Source: JACCTI01 sp051005695
GTDB lineage: Bacteria; Verrucomicrobiota; Verrucomicrobiia; Chthoniobacterales; UBA10450
Length of the DNA: 64,000 nt
Assembly: GCA_051005695.1 (NCBI GenBank)
Contig: JBPCJC010000028.1
Span: 16,281-80,280, forward strand
Reading direction: 5' to 3'
In this document: piece by piece, positions 26,685-34,824 of the stretch
Position numbering within the stretch: position 1 is the stretch's first letter
Layout: each line of letters opens with the position of its first letter
Notes under the pieces: generated by a model
The model's input: only the letters and a program-made list of their open reading frames with translations
Databases searched by the model: none
What the model was told of the DNA's origin: nothing
Translations under genes and position numbers: made by a program

Positions 26685-29600
26685 AATTCTCGCACTTCTT
26701 CATCAGCCGGCCGATTTTCGCGGCAGTCATTTCGATCGTGATCATGATCGTCGGCGGGCTGGCGTATTACAGTTTGCCGATTGCGCAATATCCGGAAGTG
26801 GCGCCGCCCACCGTGGTGGTGACGACGAGTTATCCGGGCGCGAATCCGGAAGTCATTTCAGAAACGGTGGCGACGCCGCTGGAGCAGGAAATCAACGGCG
26901 TGGAGAACATGCTCTACCTGACTTCGCAATGCACCACCGATGGCGCGATGACCTTGACCATCACCTTCAAGCTCGGGACCGATCTCGATAAAGCGCAGGT
27001 GCTGGTGCAAAACCGCGTCGCCGTCGCGGTCCCGCGCTTGCCGCCGGAAGTGCAACGCATCGGCGTGACCACCGATAAAAGTTCGCCCGATCTGCTGCTC
27101 GTGGTTCACCTGCTCTCGCCCGACAGCCGCTACGACCAGCTCTACATCAGTAACTACGCGAGCCTCCATGTGCGCGATGTTCTGCGGCGAATCGACGGCG
27201 TCGGTTCGGTGAATGTGTTCGGCGGGCGCGAGTACAGCATGCGCATCTGGCTGGATCCGGAAAAACTTTCCTCCGTAAACCTGACCGCGAGCGATGTGGT
27301 CGCAGCGTTACGCGAACAAAATGTGCAGGTCGCGGCCGGCGTCATTGGGCAACAACCGGTCGGGCCGGGCCACGCATTTCAGCTTTCGGTCAGCACGCTC
27401 GGGCGCCTGATCGATCCCGCGCAATTCGGCGAAATCGTGATCAAGACCGGCGCGCAGGGACGTGTCGTTAGGGTGCGTGAAGTCGCGCGCGTCGAACTCG
27501 GCGGCCAGGATTATTCGGTCAATAGCTACCTCGGTTTCCCGAACGAAAAGGAAGCCACCGAGGCGGTCGCGCTCGCGATTCAACAACGGCCCGGCTCCAA
27601 CGCCATCGCCACCGCGCACGCCGTCCGCGAAACCATGGAACGCTTGCGCGCGGATTTCCCGAAAGGGCTCGAATACAAAGTCATCTACGACCCGACAGTT
27701 TTCGTGGAGGAATCGGTCCGCGCAGTCGTGCACACGATCTTCGAAGCCGTCCTGCTCGTCGTCCTGGTGGTCATGATTTTCCTGCAGTCGTGGCGCGCGA
27801 CCTTGATCCCGCTGGTGGCGATTCCGGTTTCCTTAATCGGAACGTTCGCTGCCATGGCGGCGCTGGGATTTTCACTGAACAATCTCTCGCTCTTCGGCCT
27901 CGTGCTCGCGATCGGCATCGTAGTCGATGACGCCATCGTGGTGGTCGAAAACATCGAGCGCAACATCGAGGAAGGGCTGTCGCCTTGCGATGCCGCCCGC
28001 AAAGCGATGGACGAAGTTGGCGGTCCCGTGGTTTCGGTCGCGCTAGTGCTCGCGGCGGTCTTCGTCCCGACCGCATTCATCAGCGGAATCTCCGGGCAAT
28101 TTTACCGACAGTTTGCTCTCACGATTGCGGTTTCGACCGTGATCTCCGCCTTCGTTTCCCTGACTCTCAGTCCAGCGCTCGGCGGGATTCTGCTCCAGCC
28201 GCGCGGCGCGAAGAAGGATTGGTTCGGACGTTTTTTCGATCTCGCGTTTGGCTGGCTCTTCCGCGGCTTCAACGCTTTCTTCGCGAAGACGGTGGGAGTT
28301 TACGTGCCCACCGTCGGACGACTCGTTAGGCGAACCGGGCTGGCGTTGATCGTTTACGCGCTCCTGCTCGTGCTCACATTTTTCGCCTTCCGGCATGTGC
28401 CGACCGGATTCATTCCCGCGCTCGACCAGGGTTACGCGGTCATCGCCGCGCAGTTGCCCGATGGCGCTTCGCTCGAACGAACCGACGCGGTGGTGAAGCA
28501 GATCATCCAGATCGCGCTGCAAACTCCGGGGATTAATCGCGTGGTCGCGTTCGCCGGATTTTCCGGCGCGACCCGCGCGAATAGCTCCAACGCGGCCGCG
28601 CTCTTTCCCGGCTTCGCGCCCTTCGAAGCGCGCGGCGGCAAACTCGACGGCGCCTCGGTGATTGCCGATTTGCGCAAACGCCTCTCCGCCGTGCAGGGCG
28701 CACAGGTCGCGGTCATTCCGCCGCCGCCGGTGCGCGGATTGGGAACCGGCGGCGGATTCAAAATGGAAGTGCAGGACCGCTCCGGCGCCGGCTTGCGCGC
28801 GCTCCAGGCAGCGACCGACAAGGTCATTCAAGCAGCGCGCGGCGATGCCGGATTGGTCCAGGTCTTCACGCAATTCCGCGCCTCCACGCCGCAGCTTTTC
28901 GCGGAAGTCGATCGTACCAAAGCGAAGATCTTGAACGTCCCGTTAGGCAATATTTTCGACACCCTGCAAATCTATCTCGGCTCGACTTTCGTGAATGAGT
29001 TCAACCTTTTCGGAAGAACTTATCGCGTGACCGCGCAGGCCGATTCGCAATTTCGCGATGACGTTTCCGATATCGCGCGCTTGAAAACGCGTAACGCTTC
29101 GGGCGGGATCGTGCCACTTGGTTCGGTGATGAACATCAAGGAAACGACCGGCCCCGATCGCGTGGTGCGTTACAACCTTTTCCCCGCGGCGGAAATCAAC
29201 GGCGACACGGCGCACGGTTTCAGCTCCGGGCAATCGCTCGACACAATGGAGCGACTGGCCCACGAGAATTTGCCGGCGGGAATGAACTTCGAGTGGACCG
29301 ATCTCGCCTATCAACAGCGCGCCGCCGGTAACACTGCGGTTTTCATTTTTCCGCTCTGCGTCCTCTTCGTTTTCCTCACCCTCGCAGCGCAGTACGAAAG
29401 CTGGACGCTGCCGCTCGCCGTCATCCTGATTGTGCCGATGTGTCTGCTGAGCGCGATCGCGGGCGTGATCCTGCGCGGCTTCGATAACAACATTCTCACC
29501 CAGATCGGGTTCGTCGTGCTCGTCGGTCTGGCGAGCAAGAACGCCATCCTCATCGTCGAGTTCGCCCGTCAACAGGAGCGCGCGGGCAAGAATCGTTTCG

Positions 29601-29890
29601 ACGCCGCGATCGAAGCCTGCCGCTTGCGCTTGCGACCGATCCTGATGACTTCGTTCGCTTTCATCCTCGGCGTCGTGCCGCTGGTCCTCGCCAGCGGTGC
29701 GGGCGCGGAAATGCGGCAGTCGTTAGGCACGACGGTCTTCTTCGGGATGCTCGGCGTGACCTTCTTCGGTCTGCTCCTGACCCCGGTGTTTTACGTTGTC
29801 ATTCGCGGATTCGCTGCAGAAACAAAACCAGTCACAGTTCACGAAGATCCTCCCGATTCGGTTGCTCCGGCGTCGTCAGCGGCAACCTGA
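26681..29890 (+). CDS. RND multidrug efflux pump, HAE1 family (AcrB/MexF-like)
   Basis: 1069 residues, the expected length. N-terminal FFISRPIFAAVISIVIMIVGG, the proton-relay segment with GLVLAIGIVVDDAIVVVEN (two Asp) on the fourth transmembrane segment, and a C-terminal FVVLVGLASKNAILIVEFARQ are all canonical. The two large periplasmic loops are present. It exports drugs or other amphiphiles with the adjacent adaptor, using the proton gradient. The C-terminus is short and not extended. Motif copies lie at 27465, 28323 and 29720. Confidence 0.97.
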   Translation: MKFSHFFISRPIFAAVISIVIMIVGGLAYYSLPIAQYPEVAPPTVVVTTSYPGANPEVISETVATPLEQEINGVENMLYLTSQCTTDGAMTLTITFKLGTDLDKAQVLVQNRVAVAVPRLPPEVQRIGVTTDKSSPDLLLVVHLLSPDSRYDQLYISNYASLHVRDVLRRIDGVGSVNVFGGREYSMRIWLDPEKLSSVNLTASDVVAALREQNVQVAAGVIGQQPVGPGHAFQLSVSTLGRLIDPAQFGEIVIKTGAQGRVVRVREVARVELGGQDYSVNSYLGFPNEKEATEAVALAIQQRPGSNAIATAHAVRETMERLRADFPKGLEYKVIYDPTVFVEESVRAVVHTIFEAVLLVVLVVMIFLQSWRATLIPLVAIPVSLIGTFAAMAALGFSLNNLSLFGLVLAIGIVVDDAIVVVENIERNIEEGLSPCDAARKAMDEVGGPVVSVALVLAAVFVPTAFISGISGQFYRQFALTIAVSTVISAFVSLTLSPALGGILLQPRGAKKDWFGRFFDLAFGWLFRGFNAFFAKTVGVYVPTVGRLVRRTGLALIVYALLLVLTFFAFRHVPTGFIPALDQGYAVIAAQLPDGASLERTDAVVKQIIQIALQTPGINRVVAFAGFSGATRANSSNAAALFPGFAPFEARGGKLDGASVIADLRKRLSAVQGAQVAVIPPPPVRGLGTGGGFKMEVQDRSGAGLRALQAATDKVIQAARGDAGLVQVFTQFRASTPQLFAEVDRTKAKILNVPLGNIFDTLQIYLGSTFVNEFNLFGRTYRVTAQADSQFRDDVSDIARLKTRNASGGIVPLGSVMNIKETTGPDRVVRYNLFPAAEINGDTAHGFSSGQSLDTMERLAHENLPAGMNFEWTDLAYQQRAAGNTAVFIFPLCVLFVFLTLAAQYESWTLPLAVILIVPMCLLSAIAGVILRGFDNNILTQIGFVVLVGLASKNAILIVEFARQQERAGKNRFDAAIEACRLRLRPILMTSFAFILGVVPLVLASGAGAEMRQSLGTTVFFGMLGVTFFGLLLTPVFYVVIRGFAAETKPVTVHEDPPDSVAPASSAAT

Positions 29891-29910
29891 ACGTCTCGTT
29901 AGGCAAAAAC

Positions 29911-30423
29911 ATGGCACGAACGAAAACGCGCTCACATTGCGAGATCGAGCGCAAATTCCTGGTGAAGATTTTGCCGAACGATCTCGCAGATTTTCCGCAC
30001 GAAGAAATCGCGCAGGGTTATTTGGCCCTGGAAGAAGGCGGCGTGCAGGTGCGCTTGCGCAAAAAAGCCGCGGCCTACTCGCTGACTTACAAACGCGGCG
30101 ACCAGCGCGCTCGCGAGGAACGCGAGATTGCGCTCAGCGCGGAGCAGTTCGCGGCGCTTTGGCCCGCGACCCAGGGCCGGCAGCTCACGAAAATCCGCTA
30201 CGACGTTCCGTTCGGCGAACGCACCATCGAGATCGATGTCTACACCGGCCGTCACGAAGGTGTGATTGTCGCCGAAGTGGAATTTCCCGATGAAAAAAGC
30301 TGCCGCGATTTCGTTTCGCCTGAGTGGCTCGGCGAAGATGTGAGCGGGAACTCGCGCTACTCTAATGTGGTCATGGCGCTGGCGCCCGGCGGTCTGCTCA
30401 ACCTGAAGAAGAGCATTCGTTAG
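29911..30423 (+). CDS. CYTH domain protein, first paralogue
   Basis: 170 residues. The CYTH signature EIERKFLV appears at about residue 10, followed by alternating charged strands (VQVRLRKK, SLTYKRG, EREIALS, KIRYDV, IEIDVYTGRH, IVAEVEFPDE). The family forms a triphosphate tunnel; the members without a CHAD fusion are often inorganic triphosphatases. A second copy, about three-quarters identical by eye, lies at 32115. The TAG stop is embedded in TCGTTAGGC. It is 4 bp before the EamA gene. Confidence 0.9.
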   Translation: MARTKTRSHCEIERKFLVKILPNDLADFPHEEIAQGYLALEEGGVQVRLRKKAAAYSLTYKRGDQRAREEREIALSAEQFAALWPATQGRQLTKIRYDVPFGERTIEIDVYTGRHEGVIVAEVEFPDEKSCRDFVSPEWLGEDVSGNSRYSNVVMALAPGGLLNLKKSIR

Positions 30424-30427
30424 GCTA

Positions 30428-30850
30428 ATGAATTGGTTATTCTGGGCCTTGCTCTCGGCTTTCTTCGCCGGTCTCACCGCGGTCCTGGCGAAAGTCGGAG
30501 TCAACGGCGTCGATTCCAATTTGGCCACGGCGGTACGGACAACGGTGGTCCTGGTTTTTAGCTGGCTGCTGGTCTTGGCGATTTCGCCGCCCCGCGCGCT
30601 CCGCGAACTAGACGGGCGCAACTGGCTCTTTCTCGTCCTCTCCGGGCTGGCCACGGGCTTGTCGTGGCTCTGTTATTTCCGCGCCTTGCAACTCGGCGAA
30701 GCCTCGCGGGTGGCGCCGATCGATAAACTAAGCGTCGTCTTCGTGATCGCCTTCGCCGCGCTGATCCTGCACGAACGACTGACCTGGCATCAATGGCTCG
30801 GCGGCCTCTTGATCTTCGCGGGAGCCGTCGTCCTCGCGACCAAAGGTTAA
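30428..30850 (+). CDS. Small EamA-family transporter (single half-module)
   Basis: 140 residues with about five hydrophobic segments: LLSAFFAGLTAVLAKVG, VVLVFSWLLVLAISP, FLVLSGLATGLSWLCYFRAL, KLSVVFVIAFAALILHE and GLLIFAGAVVLATKG. This is one EamA/DMT module, half the usual ten-segment protein, as in known small members of COG2510. It presumably dimerises. Substrate not known. Confidence 0.85.
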   Translation: MNWLFWALLSAFFAGLTAVLAKVGVNGVDSNLATAVRTTVVLVFSWLLVLAISPPRALRELDGRNWLFLVLSGLATGLSWLCYFRALQLGEASRVAPIDKLSVVFVIAFAALILHERLTWHQWLGGLLIFAGAVVLATKG

Positions 30851-30868
30851 GTTTTTCCCTGGTAAAAT

Positions 30869-30946
30869 TGGAGCCGGCTATCGTGCTCGAACCGATGACC
30901 CGCTGATTACAAATCAGGTTACGTTGCCTCGACGCCTTAGCCCCGC
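30869..30946 (-). tRNA. Decayed tRNA-Thr(TGT)-like remnant
   Basis: Read on the minus strand the last 48 bases keep a threonine-tRNA-like 3' half: an anticodon stem around TTTGTAA (anticodon TGT), a TTCGAGC T-loop, an acceptor strand AGCCGGC, discriminator T and CCA. The 5' half (acceptor strand GCGGGGC and D-arm) does not pair: at least three acceptor mismatches, no D-stem, and a G-A clash at the base of the T-loop. It is therefore unlikely to be functional. 3' tRNA halves are typical integration scars. Confidence 0.5.
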
Positions 30947-31264
30947 TTAGTAAATATCCGCACCTATATCGAATCCGGAATCTGGTAACTCCTCTTTAAC
31001 AAGGCAAGAAGAGCACCATCCCCCGTTGTGCCCAAAGAAACCGTCATTCAAAGTCACCCAAAAGCGCGGAAGGAAATCTACGTGGTCGGAAAACGTGAAA
31101 GCTCGACTGAGCTCCGCCGGAACTGACAGGGAGCAGACGGCGTTTCCGTTAGAACACGAAAATTAGGTTAGTAAACGTCAGCTGACAAATTCTTTCCCGT
31201 CCAAGACCACCTCCTAGTTCGAAAGGCTTTTTTGCGTGACAGTTTCCGGTTGAGATCCGGCGAG
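30947..31264. other. Gene-free stretch after tRNA remnant
   Basis: About 320 bp with base composition visibly less GC-rich than its flanks. A short frame on the plus strand (31232-31489) overlaps the better-supported minus-strand gene and is treated as a shadow. No repeat or regulatory site is recognised. Confidence 0.4.
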
Positions 31265-31639
31265 TTAAGGAAACCGTGCTCGATGCCGCAGTCGCTCAAG
31301 CAGTCCCGCCTTATGGAGATTAGGATCATCGGCCGTCAGGCGATGCAGCTTGTTCGTTCGCGTCCGAGCGACAATCCGCCCGTCGGTCAAAATGTCTTCC
31401 ACCGTCCAGTATTTGTTTACGATATAGTAGTAGAGGTCGCCACGTTCGGCAGGGCGGATTCCTTGCGCAGCTGGCGCCGGATGAGTTGAGGCTTTCTGCT
31501 TGCGGTAAACAATCCGGTCTCCTATGCGAATGAAACCAAAGAGTCCGATCCGTTGTTTGGGATGGCCACCTTCGGCGAACATAAAACCTACCAGCGCGGG
31601 CACTCCTACCAATGCCATCAGCAACATCAAAACGGCCAT
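31265..31639 (-). CDS. Conserved hypothetical membrane-anchored protein
   Basis: 124 residues. An N-terminal membrane segment (MLLMALVGVPALVGFMFAEGG) precedes a small beta-rich domain: RIGDRIVYRKQKASTHP, RPAERGDLYYYIVNKYW, GRIVARTRTNKLHRL. It resembles short conserved proteins I associate with Planctomycetota and Verrucomicrobiota, but no function is known to me. It sits alone between the tRNA remnant and CYTH copy 2. Confidence 0.65.
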   Translation of the reverse strand: MAVLMLLMALVGVPALVGFMFAEGGHPKQRIGLFGFIRIGDRIVYRKQKASTHPAPAAQGIRPAERGDLYYYIVNKYWTVEDILTDGRIVARTRTNKLHRLTADDPNLHKAGLLERLRHRARFP

Positions 31640-32032
31640 AGTTCAAGGCTGAGCACGTCGTATGCCGATATCGCGGCGTCGTCCAAGTTTCCAAAAAACA
31701 TGACGGCAGCAGCTTGGCAGTGCCCTTCATCCAGCCTTTGATTTCTCTAACCCCGCCTCCTTAGAGCTCCGCTGCGAAGGGCCGCGTCTGGAGTGTTTGC
31801 CAATAGTAACCGCGGGATGATCAGACAGTGGAGAAGACTACGAAACGCGGGTTATCTGCATTAAGTCTAGCCGACTCATTCGCACTTTGCGACTGCCTAT
31901 GAAAATAGAGGAGCCGCTAGGCTCGGGATGTGGACTCTTGCTTTCCCTCGTGATCTTACGCGGTGGCGCTAAAGGTCATCATCCGGGATTCTCGCAGTAG
32001 CGATTTTCCCTTGGCCGAATCGAGATCGAAAC
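31640..32032. other. Gene-free stretch upstream of CYTH-CHAD
   Basis: About 390 bp with no plausible ORF. The only recognised element is the Pho-box-like repeat starting at 32033. The stretch is less GC-rich than the flanks and contains no copy of the 9-mer. Confidence 0.45.
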
Positions 32033-32050
32033 TTGTCACGAAAATGTAAC
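32033..32050 (+). promoter_or_regulatory. Putative Pho box upstream of CYTH-CHAD
   Basis: TTGTCAC-GAAA-ATGTAAC, two 7-mers 11 bp apart, followed at the same period by a third, weaker unit (CGTTACT). Compare the PhoB half-site CTGTCAC/CTGTAAC. It ends 64 bp before the CYTH start, which has a strong GGAGGAG ribosome site. Confidence 0.6.
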
Positions 32051-32114
32051 TTCCCGTTACTAACCTGAACGAGTATCAAGTGACTATCCCCAGTATCCAC
32101 TTCTGGAGGAGAAG

Positions 32115-32591
32115 ATGACGTTGACAAACACAAACTCTCCGCGCGAAATCGAACGCAAGTTCCTACTCAACAATTTGCCGGATAGCCTCACGAGTTTTCC
32201 CCATGAAGAGATCGCGCAAGGCTACCTCGCAGTCGAAGGCGGCGGCGTGCAAGTCCGGCTACGGAAAAAGGGCAGCATTCGTTCGCTGACCTACAAGCGG
32301 GGCAATAAGAGCGCGCGCGAGGAACGTGAGATTCGACTGAGCGCAGAGCAATTCGACGCGCTCTGGCCGGCTACGGAAGGGCGGCGGCTCTCGAAGATTC
32401 GTTACGATATTCCCTACGGTGAGCGAACGATCGAAGTCGATGTTTACACAGGGCGACACGACGGCGTGGTTGTGGCCGAGGTGGAATTTCCGGATGAAAA
32501 AAGCTGCCGCGATTTTGTGCCGCCGGATTGGTTTAGCGAAGATGTCACTGGAAAGTCTCGCTACAGCAACGTGGTGATGGCACACGAATAG
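32115..32591 (+). CDS. CYTH domain protein, second paralogue
   Basis: 158 residues with EIERKFLLNNLP near the N-terminus and the same strand pattern as the copy at 29911 (VQVRLRKKGS, SLTYKRGN, IEVDVYTGRHDGVVVAEVEFP). It lacks the C-terminal tail of the first copy. A GGAGGAG site lies just before the ATG. The CHAD gene follows after 7 bp. CYTH enzymes hydrolyse inorganic triphosphate. The pair plus a Pho-box-like promoter suggests a role in polyphosphate turnover under phosphate stress. No exact 9-mer copy lies in it. Confidence 0.9.
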   Translation: MTLTNTNSPREIERKFLLNNLPDSLTSFPHEEIAQGYLAVEGGGVQVRLRKKGSIRSLTYKRGNKSAREEREIRLSAEQFDALWPATEGRRLSKIRYDIPYGERTIEVDVYTGRHDGVVVAEVEFPDEKSCRDFVPPDWFSEDVTGKSRYSNVVMAHE

Positions 32592-32598
32592 CGCCGTC

Positions 32599-33528
32599 AT
32601 GAGTTTCAAGATTCGTAATGTCGAAACCATTGGGGAGTCGGTCCGGCGAATCATTCACGAGCAGATCAAGGACGCGATCACCGCGAGCAAAGGCGAACAA
32701 AACGGCCAGGGATCTCCGGTTCATCAAACGCGCAAGCATCTAAAGAAAGCGCGCGCCGCGCTCCGTCTGCTCGCGCCTGTTTTGCCAAGCGCTCTCTGCG
32801 ATCGCGAAGATCGCCGGTTACGCACGGTCGGCCGATTGATCTCCGATATTCGCGACGCCGAAGTGCGTCTGGAGACGGTGAAACAATTGCGCGAGATCTC
32901 CGCGCTCGCCGGCAATCGCAGCTTTGAGGAGACGGAGGAATTGCTCGCCTTTGAGCTCGATAGCTTCCTGGCCGCGTTCGCTAACTGGCGCGAGGAAGCG
33001 GCGAAGAATTTACTTCGCACCCAGGATGCGGTCACCAACTGGCACCTCCCCAAAGTGACGCGGAAACAAATTTGCCAGCGCGTCTCCCTTTCTTACAAAT
33101 GCGGACGGCGCGCGCTAAAAAAGGCGGCGAAGAAAGGTGGAGCGAAGCGTTATCACGAGCTGCGCAAACAGGCGAAACAGCTCTGGTATCAGATTCGAAT
33201 TCTACGCCCGCTGCATCCCGCAGTTTTTTGCGACATGGCCGATGAACTCAAGGGGCTGGGCGAACGACTCGGTCATGCGCACGATCTGCATTTTCTCGGC
33301 GATCGGATCGAGGCGATGGTCGGTGCCGGGGCGCGCACCCGCAGGAGTCAAAGGCTCGCCGGATTGATTGATTCGCGCGAAAAGGATTTGTATTCGACGG
33401 CCCTCGCACTCGCGGAACGATTCTACGCGGAACCGCCTAACGAATTCGCGGCGAGGATCGCGGGATACTTTCGGGATTGGGAACGGGTGAAGCGAGCGAA
33501 GGCCACGGAACTGCTCGCCAAGTCCTAG
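32599..33528 (+). CDS. CHAD domain protein
   Basis: 309 residues, helical throughout. The two CHAD repeats are recognisable from conserved His/Lys/Arg helices: SPVHQTRKHLKKARAALRLL, ISDIRDAEVRLETVKQL, YHELRKQAKQLWYQIRIL and LGERLGHAHDLHFLGDRI. The domain binds polyphosphate through its basic face. In many bacteria CHAD is fused to CYTH; here it is a separate gene 7 bp downstream of it. It ends 3 bp short of the convergent PhoB-type gene. One motif copy at 33436. Confidence 0.9.
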   Translation: MSFKIRNVETIGESVRRIIHEQIKDAITASKGEQNGQGSPVHQTRKHLKKARAALRLLAPVLPSALCDREDRRLRTVGRLISDIRDAEVRLETVKQLREISALAGNRSFEETEELLAFELDSFLAAFANWREEAAKNLLRTQDAVTNWHLPKVTRKQICQRVSLSYKCGRRALKKAAKKGGAKRYHELRKQAKQLWYQIRILRPLHPAVFCDMADELKGLGERLGHAHDLHFLGDRIEAMVGAGARTRRSQRLAGLIDSREKDLYSTALALAERFYAEPPNEFAARIAGYFRDWERVKRAKATELLAKS

Positions 33529-33531
33529 ACG

Positions 33532-34293
33532 CTAGCAATCCTGGATGCGATAACCGAAGCCGCGCACGGTCTCGATCGCGTTGCCGGCTTTGTCGAGCTT
33601 CTTGCGCAGGCGCCGGATGTGGGTGTCCACCGTGCGAGTGTCGATCGCGGCCGCGTAACCCCAGACTTCGCTCAGCAGGCTATCGCGCGATTGCACCCGG
33701 CCACGGCGTTGCACGAGCATCGCGAGGAGTTTGAACTCGACCGAGGTTAACTGAATCGGCTTTTTTCCGATCAGCACTTCGTGACGGGAGATATCGATAC
33801 TGATGGATCCAACCGAAATTTTTTCCTCCGGTGTTTCCGCCGGGCCGCGACGAAAAATCGCACGGGTGCGCAAGATAACTTCCCGCGGACTGAATGGCTT
33901 GGTTACGTAATCATCCGCGCCTAACTCAAGGCCGACAATGCGATCGATTTCGTCTGCTTTCGCGGTCAACATTAAGATCGCGATGTTCGCGGTCGCGGGG
34001 CTGGCCTTCAAACTTCGGCAAATCTCCAAGCCCGACATTTTCGGTAGCATCAGATCGAGGATGATGACGTCCGGCAATTCCTGGCGTGCGAGCGAAAGCG
34101 CGGTCGCACCATCGGCGGCGCACGAGATGATGAAGCCGCCCGCTTTTTCGAGATGCATCCGCAGCATGTCCATGACGTCCTGGTCGTCTTCTACGATCAG
34201 GACTTTCAAGCCCGCAGCCGTCTTGGAATTCGCGGAAGCTCGTGGTGACACAGGCCGGTAAGCTGGAGGTGGAGCGAGTGCGGGAGCGATCAC
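33532..34293 (-). CDS. phoB: OmpR/PhoB-type response regulator
   Basis: 253 residues. The receiver has VLIVEDDQDV (acidic pocket), VIILDLMLPKMSG (phospho-Asp), MLTAK and DDYVTKPFSPRE (Lys). The winged-helix DNA-binding domain has VEFKLLAMLVQRRG, VDTHIRRLRKKLD and VRGFGYRI. An unconserved N-terminal tail of about 25 residues precedes the receiver, so a later start is possible. It lies beside pst/phoU genes and its upstream region holds a Pho-box-like repeat, so PhoB is the best name. No histidine kinase gene is adjacent. Confidence 0.85.
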   Translation of the reverse strand: MIAPALAPPPAYRPVSPRASANSKTAAGLKVLIVEDDQDVMDMLRMHLEKAGGFIISCAADGATALSLARQELPDVIILDLMLPKMSGLEICRSLKASPATANIAILMLTAKADEIDRIVGLELGADDYVTKPFSPREVILRTRAIFRRGPAETPEEKISVGSISIDISRHEVLIGKKPIQLTSVEFKLLAMLVQRRGRVQSRDSLLSEVWGYAAAIDTRTVDTHIRRLRKKLDKAGNAIETVRGFGYRIQDC

Positions 34294-34361
34294 ACAATAA
34301 CGTTTCGGGTAGCTGCAGTGGCGATCGCCCCGAGTCTATTCGGCCGCTTATTTTTTCCCAA

Positions 34362-34379
34362 GTAACGTTCGTGTGACGA
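34362..34379 (-). promoter_or_regulatory. Putative Pho box upstream of phoB
   Basis: On the minus strand TCGTCAC-ACGA-ACGTTAC, a 7-4-7 direct repeat. It starts about 69 bp before the phoB start. It is weaker than the pstS site but has the same spacing. Confidence 0.45.
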
Positions 34380-34402
34380 GCGTGCGGCGACTGCGCCTCG
34401 GC

Positions 34403-34420
34403 ATGTCACCGAGATGTCAC
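34403..34420 (+). promoter_or_regulatory. Putative Pho box, divergent, toward 34489
   Basis: ATGTCAC-CGAG-ATGTCAC: two identical 7-mers separated by 4 bp, 11-bp period. It faces the small gene at 34489, about 69 bp away. This is one of the clearest examples in the window. Confidence 0.65.
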
Positions 34421-34488
34421 GGAGAAACCATTGCCTCCGGTGGGCGCGCGAATTAAAAAGCAATTGGTTCTGGCCTAACGAACGACTC

Positions 34489-34824
34489 ATGGCACCTAAA
34501 AAGAAAAAGAAATCTGAGACGCGCGAGGCCTCGCCCGCACGGTCGGTTGGGCGAGAGTTGGTCACGCTGCGATCCGCGTTGAAACTGACCGTGCGAGCGT
34601 ACGAGAAAAAACTATCGGACGATCTAGCATTGGTGATGGCCGCGAATGAAGAAATCGCAAAACTCGCCGCCCCTGCCCGCGCGCAAATTCGCGATCTCGG
34701 CGACATGCTCGGTTTGCTCCGGAAGTTGAAATTGAAACCGGAGAAAGGTCGGCGCCGCGATCTGCGCAAGATCGATTCGGTGATCGAGGATCTCGTGCTC
34801 CTCTGCCAGCAGAAGCGCGCTTAG
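34489..34824 (+). CDS. Small basic coiled-coil protein of unknown function, likely Pho-regulated
   Basis: 111 residues from the ATG at 34489; the earlier in-frame ATG lies inside the Pho-box-like repeat and is rejected. The N-terminus is very basic (MAPKKKKKSE). The rest is helical and charged (LTVRAYEKKLSDDLALV, LGLLRKLKLKPEKG, IDSVIEDLVLLCQQ). No family recognised. It converges on phoU with a 4-bp overlap at the stops. An exact 9-mer copy at 34474 lies just upstream. Confidence 0.6.
   Translation: MAPKKKKKSETREASPARSVGRELVTLRSALKLTVRAYEKKLSDDLALVMAANEEIAKLAAPARAQIRDLGDMLGLLRKLKLKPEKGRRRDLRKIDSVIEDLVLLCQQKRA

Noticed and set aside
30869..31264. tmRNA or other structured RNA in the 30.9-31.2 kb gap
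   Set aside because: Only a Thr-type 3' half is seen; there is no tag ORF ending in ALAA, nor the Ala-type acceptor GGGGGC expected of tmRNA.
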